This document shows positions 53,531 to 64,000 of a stretch of 64,000 nt of DNA, piece by piece (position 1 is the first letter of the stretch; each line of letters opens with the position of its first letter). The position numbers were made by a program, and so were the translations under genes. Source of the stretch: Neobacillus niacini (GTDB lineage Bacteria > Bacillota > Bacilli > Bacillales > Cytobacillaceae); assembly GCF_019749295.1 (NCBI RefSeq), contig NZ_JACWFG010000008.1, positions 284,460 to 348,459 on the forward strand, given 5' to 3'. A model generated the notes under the pieces. That model worked only from the letters and a program-made list of their open reading frames with translations, was not told the DNA's origin and did no database searches.

Positions 53531-54673
53531 ATGATTAAAGCTGCTTATCTCCATATACCCTTTTGTGAGCATATTTGCCATTATTGTGATTTTAATAAAG
53601 TCTTTTTAAAGGGGCAGCCGGTGGATGAATATATCCAGGCACTTGAGCAGGAAATGATTTTAACGTTACAAAAATACCCAACGAATCAGTTGGAGACCAT
53701 TTTTGTGGGTGGCGGGACACCAACATCCCTAAATGAAAAGCAGCTTGAGAGGTTTTGCAAAAGTATAAACAGGAATTTACCGGCGGGCAGTAATCTTGAA
53801 TATACCTTTGAAGCAAATCCGGGGGATTTAACAAAAGAAAAGTTACAAATATTAAAAGATGCAGGTGTGAACCGGCTTAGTCTCGGTGTTCAAACCTTTA
53901 ACGATGAATTATTAAAAAAAATCGGACGTGTCCACCGGGCAAGGGATGTGTACCAAACTGTAGAAAATGCGAAGTCAATTGGTTTCGATAACATCAGTAT
54001 TGATTTAATTTTCAGTCTGCCGACTCAAACACTTACTGACTTCAAAGAATCATTGACAGAAGCTTTTACACTGGATATTCAACATTATTCGGCGTATTCA
54101 TTAATTATTGAACCAAAGACCGTTTTTTACAATCTCATGCAAAAAGGCAAACTACCGCAGCCTGGAGAAGATGCGGAAGCAGCAATGTATGAACTGCTTA
54201 TGGAGGAAATGGACAAGCACGGAATTAATCAGTATGAAATTAGTAATTTTTCAAAACCTGGCTATGAAAGCAAACATAACCTAACATATTGGAATAACGA
54301 TTCCTATTATGGGTTCGGAGCAGGTGCTCATAGCTATGTGAATGGCTGGAGACGCTCAAATGCAGGACCATTGAAAAAATATATGGAACAAATTAATAAC
54401 GGGAACCTTCCTATCTTTCAGGAACATCAAACTTCAAAAGCAGAACAAATTGAAGAAGAAATGTTTTTAGGTCTGCGAAAAACAGATGGAGTATCAATAT
54501 CCCATTTCATTGAAAAATTTAATCTCGACCCGCTGAAAATATTTGAAAATGAGATTTCGGATTTGATTGCAAAAAAATGGATAGAAGTAAAAGAAGATAA
54601 TATATATTTAACAAAAACAGGGCGGCTGCTTGGTAATGAGGTTTTTCAATCATTTTTAGGGGTTGCCAATTAA
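53531..54673 (+). CDS. hemW: Radical SAM heme chaperone HemW
   Basis: 380 residues. CxxxCxxC cluster motif in FCEHICHYCDF (near residues 11-18), followed by IFVGGGTPTSL, EANPGDLTKEKL and VNRLSLGVQTFNDELLKKIG. It lacks the extra N-terminal and C-terminal parts of true HemN, so it fits HemW, a heme-delivery protein, rather than coproporphyrinogen oxidase. AGGAAGGTG precedes the ATG. The terminal HemW domain (LGLRKTDGVSISHF) is present. Confidence 0.93.
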   Translation: MIKAAYLHIPFCEHICHYCDFNKVFLKGQPVDEYIQALEQEMILTLQKYPTNQLETIFVGGGTPTSLNEKQLERFCKSINRNLPAGSNLEYTFEANPGDLTKEKLQILKDAGVNRLSLGVQTFNDELLKKIGRVHRARDVYQTVENAKSIGFDNISIDLIFSLPTQTLTDFKESLTEAFTLDIQHYSAYSLIIEPKTVFYNLMQKGKLPQPGEDAEAAMYELLMEEMDKHGINQYEISNFSKPGYESKHNLTYWNNDSYYGFGAGAHSYVNGWRRSNAGPLKKYMEQINNGNLPIFQEHQTSKAEQIEEEMFLGLRKTDGVSISHFIEKFNLDPLKIFENEISDLIAKKWIEVKEDNIYLTKTGRLLGNEVFQSFLGVAN

Positions 54674-54715
54674 CCCTGAAGACATAATGATTTGCAATTT
54701 CTTAATATCAAATGA

Positions 54716-54743
54716 TTGACACCATCCCCCTATTTTTGATAAT
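54716..54743 (+). promoter_or_regulatory. Sigma-A promoter of the hrcA operon
   Basis: Consensus TTGACA (54716-54721), 16 bases, GATAAT (54738-54743), 13 bases before the CIRCE element. Confidence 0.8.
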
Positions 54744-54755
54744 TTATTAATAGAA

Positions 54756-54782
54756 TTAGCACTCGACTTCAATGAGTGCTAA
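54756..54782 (+). promoter_or_regulatory. CIRCE element (HrcA operator)
   Basis: A perfect CIRCE: TTAGCACTC (54756-54764), nine bases, GAGTGCTAA (54774-54782). HrcA binds it and represses the operon until GroE becomes limiting in heat shock. It covers the transcription start and lies 15 bases before hrcA. Confidence 0.98.
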
Positions 54783-54797
54783 CAGAGGTGATGAAAG

Positions 54798-55826
54798 GTG
54801 TTAACAGATCGTCAATTATTGATTCTTCAGGTTATTGTTGATGATTTTATTCGGTCTGCACAACCTGTCGGCTCAAGGAGTTTGTCGAAAAAGGATGAAA
54901 TATCATTTAGTTCAGCCACGATAAGGAATGAGATGGCTGATCTTGAAGAACTAGGCTATATTGAAAAAACGCATACTTCTTCTGGCCGTGTTCCTTCAGA
55001 AAAAGGCTATCGGTATTATGTAGATCATTTAGTATCGCCTCAAGCCTTAAACAAACAGGATATATCGATTATCCAATCGATTTTTGCTGAGAAAATTTTT
55101 GAATTTGAAAAAATCATTCAAAAGTCAGCAAAGATTTTATCCGACTTAACCAATTATACTTCTATCGTATTAGGTCCTGCTGCCAGTTTTAATAAGCTTA
55201 AACGAATTCAGATTATTCCTTTAAATAAGGAAAGTGCTGTAGCAATCTTTGTAACCGATTCGGGACATGTTGAAAATCGAACATTTTATCTGCCTCCAAC
55301 AGTGGACGCAAGTGATTTGGAAAAAACGGTTAACATTCTGAATGAACGGTTGACTGGGGTAGCACTTGAAGATTTAAACGATAAAATCTACAAAGAAGTA
55401 GCGATGTTATTAAGGCAGCATATTCGAAATTATGATTTAATGCTTCATACCATTGCTGATTCATTAAAAATGCCTGCTAATGAAAAGCTCTTCTTTGGCG
55501 GGAAGACGAATATGTTAAGTCAGCCAGAATTTCATGATATCAGTAAAATTCGCAGTCTCCTGCAAATGATTGATCACGAAGAATGGATTTATCCATTGAT
55601 TAAAAATGATTCAGCTGGTATTAACGTGAAAATTGGCAGAGAAAACAATAATAGTGCAATGGAAAATTGCAGTTTGATAACAGCAACTTACTCGGTTGGA
55701 GCAGAAAAATTGGGAACCATCGCGATTCTTGGTCCAACTAGAATGGAATATTCTCGGGTAATAAGCTTGCTCCAGTTTTTAAGTAAAGACCTAACCTCAG
55801 TGTTAACGAACCTGTATCAAAAATAA
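54798..55826 (+). CDS. hrcA: Heat-inducible transcription repressor HrcA
   Basis: 342 residues. Winged-helix DNA-binding domain (residues 1-75: [20 protein letters not shown], then [20 protein letters not shown] and [19 protein letters not shown]), followed by a GAF-like domain (about 100-220) and a C-terminal segment with [18 protein letters not shown]. It represses its own operon at CIRCE. GTG start after AGAGGTGATG. Confidence 0.96.
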   Translation: MLTDRQLLILQVIVDDFIRSAQPVGSRSLSKKDEISFSSATIRNEMADLEELGYIEKTHTSSGRVPSEKGYRYYVDHLVSPQALNKQDISIIQSIFAEKIFEFEKIIQKSAKILSDLTNYTSIVLGPAASFNKLKRIQIIPLNKESAVAIFVTDSGHVENRTFYLPPTVDASDLEKTVNILNERLTGVALEDLNDKIYKEVAMLLRQHIRNYDLMLHTIADSLKMPANEKLFFGGKTNMLSQPEFHDISKIRSLLQMIDHEEWIYPLIKNDSAGINVKIGRENNNSAMENCSLITATYSVGAEKLGTIAILGPTRMEYSRVISLLQFLSKDLTSVLTNLYQK

Positions 55827-55850
55827 TAGGGCTGGAAATATTGAATAAGG

Positions 55851-55920
55851 GGTGAATTACTGTGTATTTCCACCCAGGTGAATTACTGCTCAATTCACCT
55901 AGGTGAATTACTCTTTCACT
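55851..55920. repeat. Three short hairpin repeats (25-26 bp) between hrcA and grpE
   Basis: GGTGAATTACT starts at 55851, 55877 and 55902. The middle unit is a perfect hairpin (GGTGAATT with AATTCACC). The first pairs GGTG with CACC, and the third is weaker (GGTGA with CACTCC). It lies within the transcribed part of the heat-shock operon, in the 159-base gap before grpE. Confidence 0.8.
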
Positions 55921-55985
55921 CCCCCTTTTCATGAAATTACTTACATTTATCATAAATACACCAACCCTTTAAGGAGGTGAGTAAG

Positions 55986-56588
55986 TTGACAAAAGAAAAA
56001 AATCATACACTAAACGAGGAAGTTGAATCACAAAACAATGAACATGCCCAGCTTACCGATGAGGAAGTTGAAAGTGTTTTTGCAGAAGCAGGAGATCAAA
56101 ACAGTACTCCTAATGATAAATCTGCGGGTATAGACTATGAAGCTGAGATTCAAGTACTCACCAACAAGCTGGAGGAAGCGGATAATCGTTATTTACGCCT
56201 TCAAGCAGATTTTGATAATTTCCGCCGTCGTACGCGGTTGGATATCGAAGCCAGTGAGAAATATAGAGCTCAAAAATTAGCAGTTGAATTGCTTCCTGCG
56301 TTGGACAATTTTGAGAGAGCTTTGAATATAGAAGCAGATAATGAGCAGTCAAAATCATTGCTGCAGGGAATGGAAATGGTGTATCGCGGATTAGTGGAAG
56401 CTTTGAAAAAAGAAGGCGTTGAAGCGATAGAATCAGTTGGAAAAGAATTTGACCCAAATTTCCATCAAGCGGTAATGACAGGGGAAGATGAAAATTATGG
56501 TTCCAATACCGTCATTGAGGAATTCCAAAAGGGTTACATGTTAAAGGATCGGGTTCTCCGTCCATCAATGGTAAAAGTGAATCAATAA
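55986..56588 (+). CDS. grpE: Nucleotide exchange factor GrpE
   Basis: 200 residues. An acidic flexible N terminus, a long coiled coil (about residues 45-100 with [20 protein letters not shown]), and the C-terminal beta domain with [20 protein letters not shown] and [17 protein letters not shown]. It drives ADP release from DnaK. TTG 55986 is the start because AAGGAGGTG lies 7 bases before it; a GTG at 55977 is inside that site. Confidence 0.95.
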   Translation: MTKEKNHTLNEEVESQNNEHAQLTDEEVESVFAEAGDQNSTPNDKSAGIDYEAEIQVLTNKLEEADNRYLRLQADFDNFRRRTRLDIEASEKYRAQKLAVELLPALDNFERALNIEADNEQSKSLLQGMEMVYRGLVEALKKEGVEAIESVGKEFDPNFHQAVMTGEDENYGSNTVIEEFQKGYMLKDRVLRPSMVKVNQ

Positions 56589-56607
56589 AACTACATATTT
56601 GGTATAG

Positions 56608-58452
<1,845 letters not shown>

Positions 58453-58475
58453 AATTTTTATGAACTAACTGATGA

Positions 58476-58510
58476 AAAAGTCAAAGTCAGCATCGGCTTT
58501 GGCTTTTTCT
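58476..58510 (+). terminator. Hairpin/partial terminator between dnaK and dnaJ
   Basis: AAAGTCAAAGTC pairs through several G-T pairs with GGCTTTGGCTTT, then T-rich. It probably reduces read-through after dnaK. Confidence 0.7.
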
Positions 58511-58540
58511 TTGTAATTTGTGTTTTTATTGTGTTAGAAT
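58511..58540 (+). promoter_or_regulatory. Putative internal promoter before dnaJ
   Basis: TTGTAA (58511-58516), 18 bases, TAGAAT (58535-58540), 35 bases before the dnaJ ATG and right after the hairpin. An internal promoter would give dnaJ-prmA-rsmE-mtaB a HrcA-independent supply. Confidence 0.55.
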
Positions 58541-58574
58541 AATCTTTATGTGACAGATTCGGGAGTGGTAATCA

Positions 58575-59705
58575 ATGAGTAAACGAGATTACTATGAGGT
58601 GCTTGGGGTTAGTAAAGGCGCTTCTAAGGATGAGATAAAAAAGGCATATCGAAAGCTCTCTAAACAATATCATCCAGATATTAATAAAGAGGCTGATGCT
58701 GCGGATAAATTTAAAGAAATCGCTGAAGCTTATGAGGTTTTAAGCGATGATCAAAAAAAGGCACACTATGATCAATTCGGTCATACTGATCCAAATCAAG
58801 GCTTCGGCGGCGGCGCTGATTTTGGCGGCGGCTTCGGCGGCTTTGAAGATATCTTTAATACGTTTTTTGGCGGCGGCGGCGGTTCGCGAAGGCGTGACCC
58901 TAATGCCCCAAGACAAGGTGCTGACTTACAGTACACCATGACCATTTCGTTCGAGGAAGCTGCTTTCGGGAAAGAAACAGATATTGAAATTCCTCGTGAA
59001 GAAACATGTGGTACATGCAGCGGTTCAGGTGCTAAAAAGGGAACGAAGGCTGAAACCTGTCAACACTGTCATGGAACAGGTCAGTTAAATATTGAGCAAA
59101 ACACACCTTTTGGCCGAGTGGTCAATCGTCGTATTTGCCATCATTGTAATGGTACAGGTAAGGAAATTAAACATAAATGTTCAACCTGCGGCGGTTCAGG
59201 TAAAGTGAAAAAACGGAAAAAAATCCATGTTAAAATCCCTGCGGGTATTGACGATGGCCAACAGTTAAGGATTTCAGGACAAGGTGAGGCCGGTATTAAC
59301 GGAGGACCTTCTGGAGATTTATATATTGTTTTCCACGTTAGAGAGCATGAGTTCTTTGAAAGAGATGGCGATGACGTTTATTGTGAAATGCCTATTACTT
59401 TTGTTCAAGCTTCCCTTGGTGATGAAATTGAAGTACCGACTTTACATGGAAAAGTTAAACTAAAGGTTCCTGCTGGAACACAAACCGGGACTAAATTCCG
59501 ACTCAAAGGAAAAGGAATTCCAAATGTCCGTGGCTATGGAGTAGGAGATCAGCATATTATCGTCCGTATTATTACTCCAACAAAATTAACAGATAAACAA
59601 AAGCAGCTTCTTCGTGAGTTTGCTGACCTAAGTGGTAATTCACCAATAGGGGAGCATGAAGAAGGCTTTTTCTCAAAAGTAAAACGAGCCTTTAAAGGCG
59701 ACTAA
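58575..59705 (+). CDS. dnaJ: Chaperone DnaJ (Hsp40)
   Basis: 376 residues. J domain with HPD at 33-35, a Gly/Phe-rich segment (about 70-105), the zinc domain with four CxxCxGxG repeats ([32 protein letters not shown], about 145-215), and the C-terminal substrate-binding domains. It stimulates the DnaK ATPase. GGGAGTGG precedes the ATG. Confidence 0.98.
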   Translation: MSKRDYYEVLGVSKGASKDEIKKAYRKLSKQYHPDINKEADAADKFKEIAEAYEVLSDDQKKAHYDQFGHTDPNQGFGGGADFGGGFGGFEDIFNTFFGGGGGSRRRDPNAPRQGADLQYTMTISFEEAAFGKETDIEIPREETCGTCSGSGAKKGTKAETCQHCHGTGQLNIEQNTPFGRVVNRRICHHCNGTGKEIKHKCSTCGGSGKVKKRKKIHVKIPAGIDDGQQLRISGQGEAGINGGPSGDLYIVFHVREHEFFERDGDDVYCEMPITFVQASLGDEIEVPTLHGKVKLKVPAGTQTGTKFRLKGKGIPNVRGYGVGDQHIIVRIITPTKLTDKQKQLLREFADLSGNSPIGEHEEGFFSKVKRAFKGD

Positions 59706-59722
59706 GGATTGGAGTTGGTAGA

Positions 59723-60664
59723 ATGAAATGGTCTGAACTTAGTATTCACACTACAAACGAAGCGATTGAACCAATATCGCATATTTTACATGAGGCGGGT
59801 GCTAGCGGCGTAGTAATTGAAGATCCTTTTGAACTAACAAAGGAAAGGCAAGATCAGTTCGGGGAAATCTACCAACTCAATCCAGATGATTACCCTGAAG
59901 AAGGGGTTATTGTAAAAGCCTATTTACCAGTTAACAGCTTTCTTGGTGAAACCGTAGACGCGATAAAAGAATCCATTAATAATCTGATTATCCACAATAT
60001 CGATATTGGTAAAAATAAAGTAACCATAAGCGAAGTGAATGAGGAAGAATGGGCTACAGCATGGAAGAAATATTATCATCCTGTTAAAATTTCAGAGAAG
60101 TTTACAATAGTTCCTACTTGGGAGATCTATACTCCAGTCAGCAGTGATGAATTAATCATTGAATTGGATCCTGGAATGGCCTTCGGAACTGGAACGCATC
60201 CAACTACAGTAATGTGTATCCAAGCTCTAGAAAGAACCGTTCGACCTGGTGACAGAGTAATTGATGTTGGAACTGGTTCAGGGGTGCTTAGTATTGCTGC
60301 AGCAATGCTCGGTGCAGAAGATGTCCGTGCTTATGATTTGGATGAAGTTGCTGTAACTTCAGCGCGACTCAATATAAAGCTTAATAAAGTAAGCAGCAAA
60401 GTTACTACATCGCAAAATAATCTTTTAGATGGTGTAGAAGAAAATAGTGCTGACGTTGTCGTTGCCAATATTTTAGCCGAGGTTATTTTACGATTTATAG
60501 ATGACGTGGCACGAGTTGTTAAACCTGGAGGAACTTTTATTGCTTCCGGAATTATTCAACAGAAGAAAGATCAAGTCAAAGAAGGACTCATTCAGTCCGG
60601 CTTTGAAATCACTGAAACCATCTTAATGGAAGATTGGGTTGCCATTATTGCTAAAAGGATATAA
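59723..60664 (+). CDS. prmA: Ribosomal protein L11 methyltransferase PrmA
   Basis: 313 residues. Methylates ribosomal protein L11. The N-terminal L11-binding domain starts [20 protein letters not shown]. The SAM domain carries motif [19 protein letters not shown] (near residue 178) and the NxxA motif [30 protein letters not shown] is typical for the family. Part of the heat-shock operon as yqeT in B. subtilis. GGAGTTGG precedes the ATG. Confidence 0.95.
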   Translation: MKWSELSIHTTNEAIEPISHILHEAGASGVVIEDPFELTKERQDQFGEIYQLNPDDYPEEGVIVKAYLPVNSFLGETVDAIKESINNLIIHNIDIGKNKVTISEVNEEEWATAWKKYYHPVKISEKFTIVPTWEIYTPVSSDELIIELDPGMAFGTGTHPTTVMCIQALERTVRPGDRVIDVGTGSGVLSIAAAMLGAEDVRAYDLDEVAVTSARLNIKLNKVSSKVTTSQNNLLDGVEENSADVVVANILAEVILRFIDDVARVVKPGGTFIASGIIQQKKDQVKEGLIQSGFEITETILMEDWVAIIAKRI

Positions 60665-60668
60665 TGCT

Positions 60669-60696
60669 AAAAAAGGGGATAATGCCCCTTTTTTCT
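60669..60696 (+). terminator. Terminator after prmA
   Basis: AAAAGGGG pairs with CCCCTTTT around ATAATG, then T-rich. Some transcription may still read into rsmE. Confidence 0.85.
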
Positions 60697-60767
60697 ATTT
60701 CCCTGCTTTAAATGAAACAATTATTGCAGTAAAATAAAGAGTAAAATGTTTTAAAGGGGTGCATCGT

Positions 60768-61520
60768 GTGCAACGGTACTTTGTTAAACAACGTGCAAAT
60801 GAAAATCGTTTTGTGATTGATGGTGATGACCGCCATCATATTAGTAAAGTAATGCGTATGGACATTGGCGGCAAAATCATTTGTGTCGAACCAGATGGTA
60901 AAGCAGCAATCTGTGAAATTGCAAAAATTACCGATGAACAAGTACTTGCAGACGTTGTACAATGGAAAGATGAGAAGTCAGAGTTACCTATTTCAATAAC
61001 CATTGCAAGTGGTTTGCCCAAAGGGGACAAGCTTGAGTGGATCATTCAGAAAGGTACCGAACTTGGTGCCCGCGAATTTATACCATTCTCAGCGCGCCGT
61101 TCGGTTGTAAAATGGGATGACAAAAAAGCAGTGAAAAAAGTAGAGAGATGGCAAAAAATTGCCAAAGAAGCTGCTGAACAATCCCATCGAGGTATTGTTC
61201 CTGAAATCATAAGCCCAATGAATTTTAAAGCTTTGTTAGGAAAAAGCAAAAGTTTTCAATATAAATTAGTTGCTTTTGAAGAAGAAAGCAGAAGCGGTGA
61301 AACATCCCTATTTTCAGCAACTCTACAAAAAATGAATCCAGGGGAATCACTTCTGCTAGTCTTTGGTCCTGAGGGTGGACTAGATGATGAAGAAGTAAGA
61401 GTATTACAAGAAAATGATTTTATTCTGTGCGGCTTAGGTCCGCGGATATTAAGAACGGAAACTGCCCCTTTATATGCTCTAGCGGCAATTTCCTACCATT
61501 TTGAATTAATGAGGAGATGA
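60768..61520 (+). CDS. rsmE: 16S rRNA (uracil-1498-N3)-methyltransferase RsmE
   Basis: 250 residues. A SPOUT-class methyltransferase. An N-terminal PUA-like part (residues 1-70), then the knotted domain with LPKGDKLEWIIQKGTELGAR, WQKIAKEAAEQSHRG, LVFGPEGGLDDEEV and the knot-forming LGPRILRTETAPLYALA. GTG 60768 is preferred (AAAGGGG at 9 bases, conserved start MQRYF); a GTG three codons earlier overlaps that site. Orthologue of yqeU. Confidence 0.94.
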   Translation: MQRYFVKQRANENRFVIDGDDRHHISKVMRMDIGGKIICVEPDGKAAICEIAKITDEQVLADVVQWKDEKSELPISITIASGLPKGDKLEWIIQKGTELGAREFIPFSARRSVVKWDDKKAVKKVERWQKIAKEAAEQSHRGIVPEIISPMNFKALLGKSKSFQYKLVAFEEESRSGETSLFSATLQKMNPGESLLLVFGPEGGLDDEEVRVLQENDFILCGLGPRILRTETAPLYALAAISYHFELMRR

Positions 61521-61525
61521 ATAAA

Positions 61526-62881
61526 ATGCCAACAGTCGCTTTTCATACACTTGGATGTAAGGTGAATCATTATGAGACTGAAGCAATCTGGCAATTGTTC
61601 AAGCAAGAAGGCTACGATCGAGTAGAATTTGAATCAATCTCAGATGTTTATATTATAAATACCTGTACTGTTACGAACACTGGAGATAAAAAAAGCCGCC
61701 AGGTTATTCGCCGTGCGGTTCGTAAAAACCCTGATGCCGTAATTTGTGTCACGGGTTGTTATGCGCAAACCTCTCCAGCAGAAATAATGGCAATCCCTGG
61801 TGTAGATATCGTTGTCGGAACCCAGGACCGGGTGAAAATGCTCGAATACATCGAACAATATAAAACGGAACGACAGCCTATTAATGGCGTGGGTAATATT
61901 ATGAAAAGTCGGGTTTATGAGGAGCTTGATGTTCCGGCATTTACCGACCGTACACGTGCATCATTAAAGATTCAAGAAGGCTGCAACAACTTCTGTACTT
62001 TCTGTATAATCCCTTGGGCACGCGGGTTAATGAGATCTCGTGATCCAAAGGAAGTTATTCGTCAAGCACAGCAGCTTGTGGATGCGGGTTATAAGGAAAT
62101 CGTATTAACTGGAATTCACACTGGTGGATACGGAGAGGATTTGAAAGACTATAATCTTGCGATGTTACTCCGTGATTTAGAAGCACAGGTAAAGGGACTT
62201 GCGAGACTTCGTATTTCATCCATTGAAGCCAGCCAAATTACCGATGAGGTAATTGAAGTGATTAAACACTCCAATATTATTGTTCGTCATTTGCATATAC
62301 CAATTCAATCTGGTTCAAATACTGTTTTAAAAAGAATGCGTCGTAAATATACGATGGAATTCTTTGGTGAAAGATTAGATCGTCTAAAGGAAGTACTTCC
62401 AGGTCTAGCGGTTACATCGGACGTTATCGTTGGTTTTCCAGGGGAAACGGAAGAAGAATTTATGGAAACGTACAACTTTATTAAGGATCATAAGTTCTCA
62501 GAACTGCATGTTTTCCCTTATTCTAAGCGGACTGGTACACCTGCTGCCCGTATGGAAGATCAGGTAGACGAAGAAGTTAAGAATGAGCGTGTACATCGCT
62601 TAATAACTCTTTCAAATCAGTTAGCAAAGGAATATGCTTCACAATTTGAGAACGATGTATTAGAAGTAATTCCTGAAGAGGAATTTAGCGATGGGTTATA
62701 TGTTGGGTATACAGATAACTATTTAAAAGTGGTATTCCCTGCAACAGAAGAAATGATTGGCAAACTTGTTAAAGTAAAAATTACAAAAGCAGGTTACCCA
62801 TACAACGAAGGACAATTTGTACGAATTGTTGAAGATGATTTAAAAGCAGAAGTATTTACAAAAGAAGAAGCTGCAATCTAA
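61526..62881 (+). CDS. mtaB: tRNA (t6A37) methylthiotransferase MtaB
   Basis: 451 residues. A radical SAM enzyme with two Fe-S clusters that makes ms2t6A37 in Lys tRNA. N-terminal UPF0004 domain with three conserved cysteines (TLGCKVNHYETEA, INTCTVTNTGDKKSRQ, VTGCYAQ), the radical SAM motif CNNFCTFC (near residue 153), and a C-terminal TRAM domain. ATG 61526 follows GAGGAG, overlapping the rsmE stop region. Orthologue of yqeV, the last gene of the heat-shock operon. Confidence 0.95.
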   Translation: MPTVAFHTLGCKVNHYETEAIWQLFKQEGYDRVEFESISDVYIINTCTVTNTGDKKSRQVIRRAVRKNPDAVICVTGCYAQTSPAEIMAIPGVDIVVGTQDRVKMLEYIEQYKTERQPINGVGNIMKSRVYEELDVPAFTDRTRASLKIQEGCNNFCTFCIIPWARGLMRSRDPKEVIRQAQQLVDAGYKEIVLTGIHTGGYGEDLKDYNLAMLLRDLEAQVKGLARLRISSIEASQITDEVIEVIKHSNIIVRHLHIPIQSGSNTVLKRMRRKYTMEFFGERLDRLKEVLPGLAVTSDVIVGFPGETEEEFMETYNFIKDHKFSELHVFPYSKRTGTPAARMEDQVDEEVKNERVHRLITLSNQLAKEYASQFENDVLEVIPEEEFSDGLYVGYTDNYLKVVFPATEEMIGKLVKVKITKAGYPYNEGQFVRIVEDDLKAEVFTKEEAAI

Positions 62882-62908
62882 GGACCTTTATTGGTCCTTT
62901 TTTTTATC
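62880..62908 (+). terminator. Terminator of the hrcA operon after mtaB
   Basis: AAGGACC pairs with GGTCCTT around TTTATT, followed by T8; it starts in the mtaB stop codon. Confidence 0.9.
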
Positions 62909-62965
62909 TTAATTTGGGTATTCTAATGTTAGTATCAAATTTCATTGTGAAAAGGGGTAGGTAAT

Positions 62966-63640
62966 ATGGCTGCGACTAATGTTGCTTCAATGATTGACCA
63001 TACATTATTAAAAGCGGACGCAACCCGCCAGCAAATTGAAACTCTTTGCCAAGAGGCAATAGAACATAAATTTTTTTCAGTTTGTGTAAATCCCACATGG
63101 GTAAGCACAGCGAGAGATTTGCTTAGCGGCAGCGATGTAAAGGTGTGCACGGTTATTGGATTTCCTTTGGGGGCTAACACTCCGGAAACAAAGGCCTTTG
63201 AGACAACTAATGCGATAGAAAATGGTGCTGATGAAGTGGATATGGTCATTAACATTGGTGCTTTAAAAGATAAAAATGATGAATTAGTTGAAAAAGATAT
63301 TCGTGCAGTGGTGGAAGCTGCAAAGGGAAAAGCATTAACCAAAGTTATTATCGAAACAAGTCTTCTAACTGAGGAAGAAAAAATTCGTGCCTGTGAGCTT
63401 GCAGTAAAGGCCGGTACAGACTTCGTAAAAACATCCACAGGTTTCTCAACTGGCGGTGCTACAGTTGAAGATATTAAGCTGATGCGGGAAACTGTTGGAC
63501 CAGATATTGGAGTGAAAGCTTCTGGAGGAGTTCGTAATACGGCGGATACAGAAAAAATGATTCAAGCAGGCGCAACGAGAATTGGCGCAAGTGCAGGAGT
63601 TGCCATTCTACAAGGCTTAACCAGTACATCGGATTATTAA
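62966..63640 (+). CDS. deoC: Deoxyribose-phosphate aldolase
   Basis: 224 residues. A class I aldolase splitting deoxyribose 5-phosphate to glyceraldehyde 3-phosphate and acetaldehyde in deoxynucleoside catabolism. [20 protein letters not shown] at the start, [16 protein letters not shown] (catalytic Asp), [18 protein letters not shown] with the Schiff-base lysine, and [10 protein letters not shown] with the second lysine. AAAGGGG precedes the ATG. Confidence 0.97.
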   Translation: MAATNVASMIDHTLLKADATRQQIETLCQEAIEHKFFSVCVNPTWVSTARDLLSGSDVKVCTVIGFPLGANTPETKAFETTNAIENGADEVDMVINIGALKDKNDELVEKDIRAVVEAAKGKALTKVIIETSLLTEEEKIRACELAVKAGTDFVKTSTGFSTGGATVEDIKLMRETVGPDIGVKASGGVRNTADTEKMIQAGATRIGASAGVAILQGLTSTSDY

Positions 63641-63642
63641 AA

Positions 63643-63666
63643 AAGACGGCCATGGCCGTCTTCAGA
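63643..63666 (+). terminator. Hairpin after deoC
   Basis: A perfect 20-bp palindrome built from AAGACGGCCA and TGGCCGTCTT, starting just after the stop. The following sequence (CAGATTG) is not T-rich, so termination may be weak. Confidence 0.6.
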
Positions 63667-63775
63667 TTGTCAATAAAGGTATTTTTCTCGGCATTTTTTT
63701 ATTTTCTCAGAGTCTGACCTCCCGAAATTTGTATTGAATATTCTATTTGAGAACTAATCATGTGTTCGCTGAAAT

Positions 63776-64000
63776 ATTAGTGCTCAATCCGGGGTCTTGA
63801 GGACAAATCGTATGCTTAACCAGAAGGATTAGTCCTTAATCCAGGGTCTTGAGGACAAATCGTTTGCTCACCCGGAAGGATTAGTCCTCAATCCGGGGTC
63901 TTGAGGACAAATCGTTTGCTTAACCAGAAGGATTAGTCCTTAATCCAGGGTCTTGAGGACAAATCGTTTACTTAACCAGAAGGATTAGTCCTTAATCCAG
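63776..64000. repeat. 52-bp tandem hairpin repeat, array 5 (more than 4 units, continues past the window)
   Basis: GGTCTTGAGG at 63793, 63845, 63897 and 63949: exactly 52 bp. Each unit carries the hairpin ATTAGTCCTCAA with TTGAGGACAAAT (one mismatch) around a 9-base loop, and a 19-base spacer (CGTTTGCTTAACCAGAAGG). Units alternate between CAATCCGGGG and TAATCCAGGG forms. From 63667 to 63775 nothing recognisable is seen. The right end is outside the window. Confidence 0.96.

Noticed and set aside
62935..63438. Minus-strand frame of 167 codons opposite deoC
   Set aside because: Its Ser/Ala-rich, low-complexity product is the shadow of the conserved deoC frame.

Overview
The window is ordinary-looking chromosome from a low-GC, endospore-forming, Gram-positive bacterium of the family Bacillaceae. 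The evidence is sporulation genes (uninterrupted sigK, gpr, spoIIP, sda, yrzI-type genes, a YjcZ-like gene), a come competence locus, a 6S RNA directly after aspS, a T-box before alaS, a CIRCE element before hrcA, and a gene order close to the yrv/yrr/yrz/yqe segment of Bacillus subtilis. Differences from B. subtilis (no glnQHMP, no yrrT/mccA/mccB, sigK not split, pssA and psd divergent, an extra ABC transporter) suggest another genus of the family, perhaps Neobacillus-like. That genus guess is inference.

Layout. 1-5941: end of hisS, aspS, 6S RNA, a 52-bp repeat array, tcdA, ABC transporter. 5970-15487: rarA (minus), cymR, cysteine desulfurase, mnmA, TPR protein, recD2, PRC-barrel protein, small proteins, AI-2E family permease. 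15484-21346: T-box, alaS, ireB, ruvX, yrzB, second array, mltG. 21520-28262: tRNA wobble-uridine genes (trmR, yrrN, yrrO), udk, greA, pbpI, yrrS. 28292-32813: yrzA (minus), third array, mtnN, yrhC, fourth (degenerate) array, a cluster of very small genes including three tandem yrzI paralogues, sigK, and a YjcZ-like gene. 32933-36433: pepF, pssA/psd, sda with DnaA boxes. 36858-41886: yqeG to yqeM operon (ribosome assembly, aroE, nadD). 41941-47938: comER, comEA-EB-EC, yqzM, holA. 48111-53327: rpsT, gpr, spoIIP, yqxA, lepA. 53531-62881: hemW and the class I heat-shock operon hrcA-grpE-dnaK-dnaJ-prmA-rsmE-mtaB. 62966-64000: deoC and the fifth array, which runs off the window.

The genes are mostly housekeeping: tRNA charging and tRNA modification (aspS, alaS, tcdA, mnmA, trmR/yrrN/yrrO, mtaB), ribosome assembly and methylation (yqeH, yhbY, rsfS, prmA, rsmE, lepA), DNA repair and replication (rarA, recD2, ruvX, holA), proteostasis, sporulation and competence.

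The most unusual signal lies between the genes. Four intergenic arrays with unrelated sequences (2479-3028, 19748-20016, 28586-28817, 63776-64000) share one repeat length, 52 bp (51 bp in a few units), and each unit carries one imperfect hairpin plus a conserved spacer. In all four, at least part of the array alternates between two unit variants (ABAB, so 104-bp dimers). A fifth, degenerate array (30164-30350) has hairpins 51, 61 and 51 bp apart, and the hrcA-grpE gap holds three hairpins 25-26 bp apart. Since 52 bp is close to five helical turns, the units would lie on one face of the DNA. I do not recognise this as a named element. A second, separate repeat is a roughly 120-bp cruciform present in two full copies with compensating base changes in the stems, plus one internally deleted copy.
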